A model generated the notes under the pieces. That model had not been told where the DNA came from. It saw only the letters and a list, made by a program, of their open reading frames with translations, and did no database searches. The translations under genes and the position numbers were made by a program. Of a stretch of DNA of 64,000 nucleotides, positions 1 to 10,945 are shown one piece after another; the first letter of the stretch is position 1, and the number at the start of each line of letters is the position of its first letter. This DNA is from Phoma sp. XZ068 (Eukaryota; Ascomycota; Dothideomycetes; Pleosporales; Didymellaceae), in assembly GCA_004835665.1 (NCBI GenBank), contig RBKR01000024.1:930001-994000 (forward strand), given 5' to 3'.

Positions 1-306
1 ATCTAGCACGTATCTCTCGACCACTTTTACGTTCCCACCTGCTCCTGCATCTTCTGGCGTATGCTGGTAAACGACGAGCGCTACGCGGGCTACCGTGTCA
101 GTATGAACCTCATTGTACACAGCATCGACAGCAGTCTGAAGCCAACCACAGACAGCGGGAGAGCGGGATTGTTGTACGGTCGTGTTGTAGATTTGGGATG
201 TTGTGAAGGTGCCGCGAGGGTAGATCTCACGCAGGAACAGGATCGTGTGAATATAAGGGAGAAGAAAGTTTTTGAAATGCGCAAGCGCATCAACGTATGC
301 AGGCAT
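1..306 (-). CDS. rev7: Rev7/MAD2B-like HORMA-domain protein, N-terminal part (runs off the left edge)
   Basis: The minus strand is open from an ATG at 306 to base 1 with no stop, giving about 102 residues. Rev7 is the HORMA-domain accessory subunit of DNA polymerase zeta in translesion synthesis, and MAD2B is its animal counterpart. What I see is the typical N-terminal HORMA pattern: FLLPYIHTILFLREIYPRGTF begins at about residue 13 (first 20 only: FLLPYIHTILFLREIYPRGT), then a YNTTVQQSRSP strand, a CGWLQTAVDAV helix, a RVALVVY strand and VERYVLD just before the edge. This matches the order of helix alpha-A and the first sheet strands in Rev7. No intron is needed in the visible part. The C-terminal half, with the seatbelt, lies outside the window. 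A general Mad2 paralogue is the alternative, but the IYPRGTF and RSPAVCGW blocks favour Rev7. Confidence 0.8.
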   Translation of the reverse strand, partial: MPAYVDALAHFKNFLLPYIHTILFLREIYPRGTFTTSQIYNTTVQQSRSPAVCGWLQTAVDAVYNEVHTDTVARVALVVYQHTPEDAGAGGNVKVVERYVLD

Positions 307-965
307 CATAGGTTGCAGAGGGCGTTCGCAAGCGTGGTTGTAGTGAGACGAAAACTTTCCTCTGGTCCGCGGCTGATGTGATCAGCGACACACTGTGGAG
401 TGATGATGTCATGATCGTCAGTACGTAGTGTCTCTCGCTGCCTTGCTGGGTCCATGTGTAGATTCGGTTCACAACATCGCAGTGATGAGAAGGCTTCTTT
501 TTTCCCCCTGCAAATGATGCACCATGGCTTTGCAAGCTGACAGCTTCGGCCGACGGCTGTGTGCTGGGTGGATTTAAAATAGGAGGGTGACTGACGTGCT
601 TTACACGCGGCTGAAAGGTAGCGCAACGCCGCAGCTCTGATAGACAAGGGCTTGACCACATACTAAATGAGCTTTTGAGGCAGCCCAGCCTGGATCTATT
701 CAGATTTTAAAAAATCCATGGCGCAGACAGTGCTGAGTACAAGGACAATGGGGACTGTACGCGCTACATTTTGGGGCACGGCGGCGCGACGCGACGCGAC
801 ACGCGACACGTGGCTCGTGCTGTACGTACGCTACTCAACGTGAGTGGTCGAATCAGAGAACATATCTTTTGCATACAAGAGTTCAGCAGGGTAAGTCGCT
901 TCACCGGAACGACGCCTGCCAAGAGGGGCAGTGCAACGCAGCTTACTCTGTGCAGGAGTCCAGAC
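307..965. other. Intergenic stretch, nothing recognised
   Basis: Short open frames on both strands have no recognisable domain. It contains the promoter side of the Rev7-like gene. A GC-rich patch of repeated cgcgac steps lies near 783-808. Confidence 0.5.
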
Positions 966-1428
966 GTCTGTGTCGGTATACACACATCCCATCACCCGAC
1001 GCTGCCCAATGTACCGCCTCGATCCTACTTCGGTCCGACTCACACCGAGCGCAGGTATACATTCATAGTGTTGGTATGACTCGTATGAGAACTCTAATAC
1101 TGTGGCGCATGTGATGCAAGTCTCAATAGAGTCGAAATTATCTTTTTTTCGAGAAATCTCCGTTCCTTTCTCCAGAGCGCAACCTATTCCTTTATGTCTA
1201 CGGCCTCAACTTCAGCTCTTCGGCCTGGCCGACGGTCAACCCGATCGTCTCGGTCTCACCGAAAGTATAGAGTTTCGGTCTCCCCGATCCAGATATCACC
1301 GTACTTTCTAGACCTGCCAACACATAGCACCCACGTTCATAGAGATAGCATACCAATACCAAGACATAAGAAGGACCTTACTATTGTTATCACCCCGTAC
1401 GATCGTACAAAGGCCTACCAACAGTCTG
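966..1428 (+). mobile_element. Solo LTR of a Copia family (with a nested second LTR)
   Basis: The LTR spans 971-1423, starting TGTCGGTATACAC and ending GGCCTACCAACA. It is flanked by a perfect 5-bp target duplication GTCTG at 966-970 and 1424-1428. Without the nested 254-bp LTR and its duplicated 5 bp, about 194 bp remain. These are highly similar to the 206-bp LTR at 48578-48783 (reverse strand), which belongs to the Copia element in this window. No internal coding region is present, so it is a solo LTR left by LTR-LTR recombination. Confidence 0.85.
1069..1322 (+). mobile_element. Nested solo LTR of a second retrotransposon family
   Basis: A 254-bp LTR with TGTTGG...CCAACA ends sits inside the Copia LTR. 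It is flanked by the perfect 5-bp duplication CATAG at 1064-1068 and 1323-1327. A second copy in inverted orientation lies at 5539-5791. No coding region of this family is seen in the window, so the parent element is unknown. Confidence 0.85.
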
Positions 1429-1666
1429 AGTATTTTAGACACTTAGTTTTCCTGCCGCAACAGGATCAGATCTGTATATGAGTTCTTCTTGATTAAATCT
1501 ATTTTCACCTTTATGAGAGAACATGAAGTCTGCAAGAAGAATGAGAGCTGTGTTGTTAAGGAGAGTAAAGCTCTCGAGACTATATACTGTATCAAGGAGT
1601 TATCTAACTGTGTGGGGTAAGGACTGTGTATGAGGATCATGTGGTTTGGCAACACAATAAGGTGCA

Positions 1667-2343
1667 ATGCGCGCTGTTACCGCAGTTCTGGTCCTTGGCG
1701 CATCTGCTCCCCTGGTCGCTAGGGCTGAGTGCGACAAGAGATCGTCAGACGTGGCTATTTGCGCTGAAATTGTGACCCACACTGTCTACGTTACTGGTGG
1801 ACTTGACAACGACAGATAAGCCACCAGTTCGGCTACAGTTGGACGTCGTTTGCGCCCACAGCCGGAAGTAGTTCGATGCAATCGCAACGCGGTAGTGCAA
1901 TCGACGCGGCTCCTTGCCCTTCTCTTACAATAGAGCCCTCCGCTACCGCGGCGCCTGTGCGTGGGCCCATTGGCTACATGGACGTGGTAGACCGATGGCG
2001 TGCTAGGATGGGCTTGAAGGCGTTAGCGAACAACGCGACGCTCGAAGCATACGCAATGGACACCGTCGTGTCGAGCAACAGCCAGATGGTCCATAAACTT
2101 AATCCCGGCACGTTCGGACAGGTCCTAGCGCCCGGCTCCACTGGGGATTTTGAGCATGTCTTCGTGGGCGGTTGGCTTTGCGAGATCCCTAGTCTTTCTG
2201 GCCTTCAAGGTGTTTGTGCGACTCAGTCAGAGGGGTGGGCTTACCAAGGCCAGACGGGGCATGCGCAGATCCTGGTCTCCAAAAAGTACTCTGGCATTGG
2301 CTGCGCGCTGTACGCCGGAATCTGGTGTTGCGATCTAGCGTAG
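1667..2343 (+). CDS. CAP/SCP-PR1 domain secreted protein, reading frame disrupted
   Basis: An ATG at 1667 opens a frame with a clean signal peptide (MRAVTAVLVLGASAPLVARA, then ECDK) that stops at about 1817. From about 1810 a second frame runs open to the stop at 2341-2343 and carries a CAP-like domain. Visible elements are a VVDRWRARMGLKAL helix, the segment SSNSQMVHKLNPGTFGQVL, and near the end TGHAQILVSKKYSGIGCAL, which corresponds to the CAP signature strand. The protein ends in a cysteine pair (WCCDLA). CAP proteins are secreted, often lipid-binding, and common among fungal effectors. The two frames differ by one base. No intron longer than about 40 nt joins them in phase, so a one-base frameshift is likely, though a very short intron remains possible. 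Total length would be about 225 residues. Confidence 0.65.
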
Positions 2344-2650
2344 TGAATTGCGCCTTGGCCCGGTGAGGCTCAGTGTTGGAGAGTGATAGTTGCAGATGGA
2401 GCGTTGCAGAATAAGCGCTGACACGATTTGACTCAATTGGAGGCGACGTAGAAACGGTCCGGCCTAGAGATCCGTGTGGGTGACTCAAATTGCTCGCTGA
2501 GCACCATAGACATAGAACATCTTTACGCTGAAAGCAATGGAGACTGATATCCGCTGATGACATCTGATCGAAGCTGCAAAACCGCCCATCTTGCATCATT
2601 TTGCCTCAAGCTAAACCTTCTCTCCTTGACACCAACATCACGATACCATC

Positions 2651-3122
2651 ATGGATGTTCCAAACCCCCACTTAGAATGCGTGCACTCACAGCGGCCGTG
2701 CGTTCCATGGACATGGGCGTGCTTGGATGCTATGAGAGCCAGATCTCAGCGAAATTTGCAGGAACATCAAGCACTGCTATCGGATGTGACTGCGCGCCTG
2801 CGCAAGGAGAAAGAGCTGTCAAAACGGGTGGAGGAAGCACTGCGGAAGAAAGCTGAATGTCTGGCGGCTGAACTGGACGTCGTGGGTGAACGCACCAAGG
2901 TCGCACATCTCGCAACGGACCGCCTGAGCACTTGTCGAGGGCAAAATCGCTGCTGAACCAGGTGAGCAAGTATTGCATGCATCGTAAGAGCTATGGTGAC
3001 ATGTTCTTGTAACTAGGCACCAATCCCATCGAGCAACCGTCAGCGTTGGTTCAGTACTCCGTTTTCAGTTATGGATTTTCTGTTGGACGACTCAAACAAT
3101 TGTGAGTTGGCGGCTGGGTACT
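2651..3122 (+). CDS. Hypothetical coiled-coil protein, possibly two exons and degraded
   Basis: An ATG at 2651 opens about 101 residues. From about residue 30 there is a heptad-like, Glu/Lys/Arg/Leu-rich stretch such as LLSDVTARLRKEKELSKRVE, typical of a coiled coil. Near 2925 the coil-like reading continues in another frame (EHLSRAKSLLNQ) up to a possible donor at about 2960. A possible acceptor (taactag) ends at 3017, followed by a short open exon to a stop at about 3122. The one-base mismatch between the coil frames suggests a lesion. I do not recognise the family. It could also be a chance open frame. Confidence 0.3.
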
Positions 3123-3943
3123 AGATGGCTGCCGTGGTTCAAGGCGTCATGAGTATATCGAGACAGTCTTGCAACCATTTCGCGTCCGTCAACGATGTCG
3201 GCATGGCGTTCAGATTTGAGACGGTCAATTTGTGGGAGACGGCACCATGAAAAATGCCAGTCTTCGTGGCTTCTCCGACTTGTTGCTTGCCAATGCGTCG
3301 TATACTTTGCAGATCGATCTCAAGAGTTCTTGTCGCTTTTGAGGATCGTTTGGGTGGTAATTCACAGAGTATCCCGGGTGGTGGGTCCAAATTATCTGAG
3401 TGTGGTGCAAGGAATAGGCCTCCGACGGACAATTTCTCGATCGCATGATACGCAAGCCTCAGTGATCAATCAGCTTTTCGTGCTGTGAAGTGTGCCTTTG
3501 CAAAGTTTACGCAGTATCCTAGGCATGGAAACACGTACTGAGCTTCTTCTTTTCGAACAGAGCGCAGTTGTGTCTGGGACCAAAACCAGAAAGGAATTTT
3601 TTGCTACAGTGACTAGCGACTTCCCCCCTGCACGCAGCCGTGCAACGGCTTTGCAGAGCCCCACATTCTGTACATGGCTTAGCGCCTAGTGTCCGCCGCT
3701 GACCAGCCGATATGATTGGTCAGCTCTCGATCTGATGATGACTGAATTTTGGTGTGAAGCCGCAATCAACTAGTCACTGTATGCTAGCGACCGTGCTGGG
3801 AATAAGATTACACAGCAAACGCCGGGAAGCATATGTTGTGCAGCATGCCGACTGTTGGGGGGGTTATCTGTGGGAGTCATTGACCACTCCCTCCTGAGGC
3901 GGTGATCGTCGTGATGGCGATGCTGGCTGTCACCAGCCCGTAA

Positions 3944-4112
3944 GCACTCTCATCGTGACATGTCACCACTCTCTCCGCGAGATGTCACCACTCTCATCAG
4001 GGAATGTCAGCACTCTCATCAGGGAATGTCAGCACTCTTATCAGCGAATGTCAGCACTCTCATCGTGACATTCACCACTCTCTCCGCGAGATGTCACCAC
4101 TATCTTCGCGAC
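3944..4112. repeat. 22-bp minisatellite, about seven to eight units
   Basis: Imperfect tandem units of the type atgtcagcactctcatcagg plus two bases. Variants end in catcaggga, catcgtgac or ctccgcga. The first and last units are mirror-like variants and the three central ones are nearly identical. Confidence 0.85.
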
Positions 4113-5538
4113 ACATCCCTTTTGAGGCTTATCCTGTCTCTCAACATTGTCATCGCGACGATGCGTGCCACAGTCTGCGCTGGCCTCATCTCCGAAAAAG
4201 GAAGAGGCACAGTCGACACTAAGCAAGCCAACCGGAAGACATACTGCATCAGGGGAAGATCACTTGCCGTGTGCAAGGATTGCAGACCATGACTCGTACC
4301 TCGGCATTCGGCCGAAAGCATGCCGCGGCTGAAGTGACACTACCGCGTTCCTCTCTGCCCGCCAGCTGGTTGCAACTAGAGATCGCGACGAGAACATTCT
4401 GGCGCGCAGACTAGTAACCCGGCACAACAGTTTGTCTTCCTGACCAGTGACACACCAAGACTAAAGCACAACGCGGCATGAGCACTGTGCGGTACTAGCC
4501 CACGATCACGTGATCTATTAAAGCCTCATGAATACCGAAGGTGAACAATACGCAAGACACTTATGCTAGTGTCAACGCGCAAGCTTGGAATATCGCGCCC
4601 CACAACGAATGTAACTTGTCACGCAGCCTGATGAGCCCCTCAAAAGAGACAAACAACATTGTAACGGAAAGAAAATGAAAGAGCTCGGAAAGCGGGCGCT
4701 GCATCACAATGGACAGAGCGCTGCGCACGTGGCCGACGAAGCAGCGGGATATCCGCTCTTAGGCGAGCTCATATTGATCGATTTCGAGCGGGTTGCGAAT
4801 CTTATATATGTGGTCTGGTTGGGACGAGTGTGACAGAGACTGCGGAATACACACTGGGCTGGGCCAAAGCGTGAATTTGTTCCCGACGTATCGCTGAGTA
4901 CCTAGTGGGAAGGCCAGAGGCTGGGAGGGTGCATAGTATGGTAGTACAAAGCTCATGTGTAAACACAAACATGTATTTCACAAAACGAAGCAAGAGCGGC
5001 AACACAATACACAACAATCACTAAAAGACAACATTTTCATTGCAAGAAAATGATATTTGACGAATTGCAAAGGTGAGACCCATCATCAAGCCCCTTCAAG
5101 ACAACAATGGCGAGATAAGCAACGAAGCTTAATGCAAGCAGCACATTGGAGATAATGAAAGGGAGATGAGACTTCTTCGACAGCAACGGCAATCTTGAAT
5201 TTACCAGCTGTAGTCACGGCTACTGACAACTTCTACGAAGACCGCCCCTTCCCACGACAAGTGAACATTTTCGAAGTCACATGCACGAACCACTTCACCT
5301 GCACCAAAACGAATTCGGTCATGTACACTCGGATGCATCGTATTGGAGAGGCAGAGGCTGAGTTCACGTTTCCAACCGATGAGTGCTGAGCAGGAGCACG
5401 ACCACGGTTCCGTTTGTCAACCCTCTGCAGGCAACTGGATCAACACATGGCGTGCAAAGCGTGAGCTGTGACAGACTTACATAACATCGTCGCTACCGCA
5501 TATCAGTGCAGCAAGAATGACCCCATGAGCTTTGAAAC

Positions 5539-5791
5539 TGTTGGCAGGTCTAGAAAGTACGGTGATATCTGGATCGGAGAGACCGAAATTCTATACTTTC
5601 GGTGAGACCAAGACGATCGGGTTGACCGTCGGCCAGGCCGAAGAGCTGAAGTTGAGGCCGTAGACATAAAGGAATAGGTTGCGCTCTGGAGAAAGAGAGA
5701 GAGGTCTCTCGAAAAAAGATAATTTCAACTCTATTGAGACTTGCGTCACATGCGCCACCGTATTAGAGTTCTCATACGAGTCATACCAACA
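5539..5791 (-). mobile_element. Solo LTR, inverted copy of the 1069-1322 LTR
   Basis: A 253-bp sequence with TGTTGG...CCAACA ends, reading on the minus strand, closely similar along its length to 1069-1322. The flanking 5-mers are GAAAC and GGGCG and do not match, so there is no target duplication. It directly abuts the interrupted 3' end of the BTB gene and supplies the stop codon now used by that frame. Confidence 0.85.
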
Positions 5792-7313
5792 GGGCGAGTT
5801 CAGCAACCTCTTCCTCCCTGGCTCTTGCTTCTTCCTTCATCTTGCGCTCAAGCTTCTTCTTCTGAGCCTTGCTGAGCCCTGCAAATGGGTCAGATGCTGA
5901 CTCTTCCTTGAGCGGCTCTGGTTCTGGCTCAAGAGGGACGACTTCGGATTCTGGTTCAGGGTCTGCTAGTGGCGGATGTTCCTCGATCATGGGTTCTTCT
6001 TCCACTTTCTTGCCAGTCGCGAATACTGCAAATGCCCGCGGATCCTCTTCTCTGGCACGTTTCCGTTCAGATACTGACTCGAGCTCTGTTGTTGGCTCGT
6101 GTTCAGGCTGTGGCGGTGTTTCCAGTGGTACTTCGCAGGTTTCATAGCAAGCATCTTGGACCGCAGATGTTGGCATTTTGGAAATTTCCCTACCAGTGTT
6201 GTCATGTGAGCAAGCTTCAACTCCACAATCTGAGCCAGAGGATGGGCAGCTGATTGTACAAAAGTCCTCATGTATCATGGCGTCTTCGATGTCAGATACC
6301 GAGCTCTCCTCCATAGGCATCTCGTCGGCGGATGGTACGATGAAGTCTCCTCTCTGCTTGAGCGCAGAGATATCTTTGTCTAGTGATGGGTCTCGGGCGC
6401 GTTGATCTTTGATTGTCCATTTCTTGACACTGCTCTTTTTCCGTGCTAAGTATGTGAGAGAGCTTGGTATTGTACAAGTCTGAGGTACACTGCATCAGGA
6501 GTTTTAGCAAAGCTGTGTTATGGAGATTTCGCAATAACGCCTCGCTTGTGAACACTGTACGGTTTTGTTCGAAGGCCATCTTAGTCTTCCGGCGCAGGTA
6601 TCCGTGAACCCAGCTATCTTGACAAAGCTTGGAGAAGTCGCCATCGATTGCGTCGAGTATGTCAACGAGGTCTAGCCTTGAGCCATGTTCTTCACTCTCG
6701 TGAGTGGCTAGGGGCTGCAAGCCGGGAACAACGTGGTCGCAGGTTGCGATGTAGACTAGCAGTGCAGCCTTAAGCTTGGTGCACGCGTAAAGCGACGGGG
6801 AGCCGTCGTTGGCAGCAAACGATTCGTAGTTGCCCTTGTACAAATAGTGGACAAGCGTGTGGCCGGTTTGTATATTTACATCCGGAAATTGGAGTGGCTC
6901 TTGTGAACTACAATCGATCCATTCGGCAGGCAAGAAGTTCTTGGGCACGAAGTACGCAATCTTGTCTGGGCCGATGTGTAGTGTCGCAGGAGGTACGGAA
7001 TAGGAACTGTAAGTATCCGTCAGATTCCCCGATTCTATAGCGCTGGTCTCAATAGCACACGCATGACTTACGAAGTCTATGGCTGCTGCACAAGTCCCTC
7101 AGAGGATATATGTGGTTTTTCAGGAGCTTGTCTGTCCGGACCCTGCTCGACTTCAAGCCCGTTAGGTGGCTGTGAGTCAGCGGCTAGCTCCTCGCAATGC
7201 TCAACGAATTCCTCGCATGCCTCGAGGGTAGACGCTTCATTATATGGCTCGGCAGAAGCCTTTTTGCCGACACGTTTCGTCAAGAGTTTCTTCTTTGGCA
7301 TGAAAAAACTCAT
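5792..7313 (-). pseudogene. BTB/POZ-domain protein gene, broken and 3'-truncated by an LTR
   Basis: BTB/POZ proteins mediate protein-protein contacts, often as Cullin-3 adaptors. In fungi this expanded family is mostly uncharacterised. The likely start is the ATG at 7313 (MSFFMPKKKLLTKRV). Exon 1 ends at a GTAAGT donor (7071-7066) and joins 7006 after an acceptor with the frame kept. Exon 2 has the BTB hallmark QTGHTLVHYLYKGNYESF and the helical block LDLVDILDAIDGDFSKLC. Three lesions are seen: an in-frame TAG three codons before the splice donor, a frame change near 6440 (SHILSTEKEQ versus KKSSVKKWTIKDQ), and loss of the C-terminal end, where the acidic and lysine-rich tail (AQKKKLERKMKEEARAREEE) runs into the solo LTR at 5791. 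An unrecognised intron could explain the middle frame change, but not the stop or the truncation. Confidence 0.7.
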
Positions 7314-8097
7314 TGGATCAGGAAAATAGACTGTCCGCCAAGACAGGGTAGAAGCGATCTGTATCAAGATGACAATCAATAAGGAGCAAACAGCGTATGT
7401 GGCCACAAGGAGCGGCAAGAAGAGGTGTTTGTATTTCACTCGATTCGACAGTATACCCCGCAGAGAGGAGCCAGTTAGCGCCCAGCACGTTGCATGCGTA
7501 ACAACAATGCCTTGGCTAAGACGAAAGCGGAACTTTCATACAATTAGAATCACGATCATCAACCCACAGAATGCCGAAGGTTTGGAGGGTCAGGCCCGCG
7601 CCACTGTATCATGCCTTCATTCTTACCTGTTGAAACACGTTTCTCGGCATGGTGACGACAAAAACAAATTCGAAGAACTGTAGATCAGAATAGCAGATTT
7701 TGAAATTGTAGAGGAGCGAGTGGGATGTGAGTTTGATGCTACTACTGTAAGGATCTTTTAGGGCCGTATCAGGTCCCTCTCTGGTGCAGTGTGTCCGAGT
7801 ATGCACTTTAGACCATAGCGGAGCTAAACATAAAAAGGCCCTAAAAGGGGGTTGGTTCTCCACTAGGATTGAAAGGGGCCGAAACAGACTGAAGTCGTGC
7901 CAAAATCACGAATCGGGCCCTGGTCGTGATGTTCGCGTGGAGGTAGGATAGCCTGTCCCTCTGGTCCGCTTCCCATCGCAGCCGTAAGAATGGGCATCAC
8001 TACCCCTGTCCATCGAGAGATTTCCTTGCTACTTATCCTGCTGTTGCATAGTTTTTGACTGATACCACACTTGAAACATGTATGACTGTCCTTAGTG
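7314..8097. other. Intergenic, nothing recognised
   Basis: The open frames present (for example 7369-7683 and 7609-7863 reverse) have no domain or codon pattern that I can support. It contains the upstream region of the BTB pseudogene and the left flank of the pogo element. Confidence 0.45.
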
Positions 8098-9903
8098 TAA
8101 CGTACTTCACAAGCGAGTTAGTCACACAAGCGAATTCAGGACAATACGCGAGAAGGAAGAATCGACTGTGCAATAAAAGCGTTACAAAGGAACGAAATCT
8201 CAAGTATCAGGAGAGCAGCGAGTATATATCGCGTAAACCATGAAACACTCAGACGTCGCCTCCAAGGCAACCCTGCACGCACCGAAACCGTTGCAAACAA
8301 CAGAAACCTTGACGATGATGAAGAACAGACATTGACCGAGTGGATATTGGACCTTGCCGCCCGCGGATACCCCCCTCGCAAGCGTATGGTTGAAGATACC
8401 GCAAACTTGCTACGTCGACTGCGGGGTAACCCACCAGTTGGTGTCAATTGGGTCAACAACTACGTTGGACGCACGGTGGCCCGTCACGCACCCCTGAAGT
8501 GCAAATTGCGCAGAGCAAGAAATACAACTACCAAAGAGCAGAACGGGAGGACCCTGAGGTGATCAAGGAGCATTTTCAGCTTTTCAAGAATGTGGCGAAC
8601 AAGTATGGCATACAAGACGATGATATCTACAACATGGACGAGATAGGCTTTCTAAGAGGTGACATTGGTACAGCCAAGGTTGTGACGGCAAGAGATGGCC
8701 CTAAATACCACATACAGCCTGGTGATCGTGACTGGATGACGGTTATTGAATGCATAAATGTCGCCAAACGCCGCATACCAGCCATGGTTATCGCTAAAGG
8801 GAAGGTGTTCAAGAACGTCTGGTTTGATAAGGACGCAGGCCTTCCAGATGACTGGGTGATCGCCCATAGCGAAACCGGATGGTCTAATGACAGATTAGGT
8901 TATATATGGCTTACAGAGGTGTTTGATCCTTATACGAAGCAACACACCAAAGGCACCAAACGGCTCCTCATTATGGATGGACACAGCAGCCACTGTTCAG
9001 AGCCATTCGAGACCTACGCAAGGAAAAACAACATTATCCCGTTATGGCTACCCTCACATTCCTCGCATATTCTGCAACCATTAGATGTTGCCTGCTTCAG
9101 TTCGGTCAAGAAGCGCTATCGTCGAGGGGTAGAGATGTTCGCTCGTGATGGCCAGAACCACGTTGATGTGGACGACTTCCTTCGGATCTACGCTGCTGCT
9201 CGTCCTCACGCGCTGAGTAACAGCAATATCGAAAGCGCCTTTAAAGCCACCGACATTTTTCCATTCAATCCCGATAAGGTACTTAACGAATTAGGTATGA
9301 TCAACCCAACACCACCCTCTAAGCCTTATTCGTCCTCAACAAATTCGGTCACCAACACACCCAAAACGGTGCGCCAGATTGAGAAGCAGCAGAGAGCTAT
9401 AAGACGCCGACAACATGTGCTTGAGCGACGGTCCACGTCACCTACGATGGTGGCGATGAAAAAGGTAGCGAAGAGTGCTAAATTGGCTTTACAAGCGTCA
9501 GCAATCATAACCGAGGAACTTGAGCGTTCAAAGGCTCTCAACGCTAAAGTGGTTAAAAAGCGCAACGTTAAAGTCAAGTATATTACCCAAAGAGAGAATC
9601 TTACAATCAAGGAAGCAGTTGAGCTATCACAGGAGTCTATAGCACCTCCAGAAGCTACACAAAGTGAGCGTGGCGATGCGACACCAAAGGATTCAAGTCG
9701 AGCTCTGCGCCGCTGTAGGGAGTGTATGTCAACCGGGCATAATATAAGGACTTGCTCAACACGTAGGAGCCCTTGCGCAATGTAATCATCATACAGAATT
9801 AGATGGTAGTGTCATAATGCAAGGAGATGGTGGTGTTGTTCGTGGTGCCAAGAAATGCCTGACTAATTCGCTTGTGTGACTAACTCGCTTGTGAAGTACG
9901 TTA
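8098..9903 (+). mobile_element. pogo/Fot-type DNA transposon, full length with terminal inverted repeats
   Basis: The element spans 8100-9901 (1,802 bp) between TA duplications at 8098-8099 and 9902-9903. Terminal inverted repeats of about 37 bp start ACGTACTTCACAAGCGAGTT on both ends. The internal transposase frame is defective, so the copy is probably non-autonomous but could still be moved by a related transposase. Confidence 0.9.
8146..9785 (+). pseudogene. pogo-family transposase (DD35D) with lost start codon and one frameshift
   Basis: The N-terminal frame carries a psq-type helix-turn-helix (RRAASIYRVNHETLRRRL) and a CENP-B/Tc5-like part (ILDLAARGYPPRKRM). It is open from about 8131 but has no ATG. 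An ACG at 8146 sits where a start is expected. The frame ends at 8562. Homology continues from about 8515 in another frame (SKKYNYQRAEREDPE), so one base is gained or lost near 8510. The catalytic part then runs intact to 9785: NMDEIGF, LIMDGHSSH and HILQPLDV give D, D and D with 35 residues between the last two. A CX2CX4HX4C zinc knuckle (CRECMSTGHNIRTC) lies close to the C-terminus. Confidence 0.85.
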
Positions 9904-10945
9904 GGCTCTGTTTGCTGTAAGCCTAGCAAGCCTGTTATTAGACTAGCTTATCAGGCTCTTTGTAAGCTAAGCGAGCTGGGATGTAACTAGCTGTAACCCC
10001 GCACCCTGCTATATGGGGCAATACGTACTAAATGTTAACATCTGACTAGTGGCTCTACGTTTGCGGTATCTTTTGTGGTACTAATGTCGGACATTGACGT
10101 TATGCATTAACACCCACAGCATCTGGAAATCACACCACTTTGCTTCTGAAACCAGGGAGTTGATAGACGATGAACAAATAGTGATGAGATCAAATACAAT
10201 GCTACTAGCGCCTAGCACGATTTGGTTTTTTTGCGCAATGCTGTTTTCTAAATGAAACTATACTGAGTAGGATGCCTATTTACCACCCTGTTAAGTTATT
10301 GCAGGCTTAGCTGTATTTATGTACACGGAATATCGGTATGGCGTGATGTTGAAGTCAGCTCAACTGAATCAACAGGTCGTCCCTTTCTTGAGCTAGAACA
10401 TACACTGCGGGGTTGAATATGACGCTACCAGAACCATTTTTCATTTGACGATCGCTCGGTGGGCTCCAGAATTATCATCGCCCAGAAGATAATAAGTTGT
10501 GGCAAGGCTGAGAAATCCGTTTCCGTGGCTGAATGCTGAAAGTTCAGCTGAAAGCCACCATGCGCGCCCGTCCAACGAGGTTTATATTTACGCACACAAA
10601 TCTTTTTAAGTTTCTCTTGAACCGATAAGGGCTCCAAACCGATCAACACGGCTATCGCTGCAAATTTTCGAGTGCGGGGTCTTTTAACGCTGCCTTCGAA
10701 CGTGCACCCATAAACCTGGACCCATACAACGCAGAGTTGAGTCCTACGATTTCTATCACAACCTACCAAACTACGATCACTCTCTTAGCTAGCGCGCAGC
10801 TGCTCACGCGCCTTGTTTGATCGCTAGATTGAATAATCCCGTAGGTAAATCCTGCGTCCTTTTTCCAGCCTGGTCGCCTTCTCCGGCTCTGCCTGCGAGC
10901 ACCGTCCTATCCAAGGAACTAAAGCCGATCGCTCCTTCCGAACAC
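9904..10945. other. AT-rich intergenic stretch and GH13 upstream region
   Basis: No gene recognised. 9904-10000 is rich in short repeats of agct/aagc type that could be the remnant of a small element. The last few hundred bases are the presumed promoter of the GH13 gene. I see no confident TATA or operator. Confidence 0.45.

Larger units (their letters stand above)
2344..5538. other. Low-information intergenic region with short open frames
   Basis: About 3.2 kb without a recognisable family. It contains a possible coiled-coil gene (2651-3122), a minus-strand open frame at 3139-3432 without known motifs, and a 22-bp minisatellite at 3944-4112. The rest appears non-coding. It ends at the inverted solo LTR. 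Confidence 0.45.

Noticed and set aside
3944..4112. A CRISPR array
   Set aside because: Units are contiguous 22-bp tandem repeats without unique spacers, and the host is a eukaryote.
5195..5389. A small cysteine-containing secreted protein
   Set aside because: The frame lacks an ATG at its start, shows no signal peptide, and no family pattern is visible.
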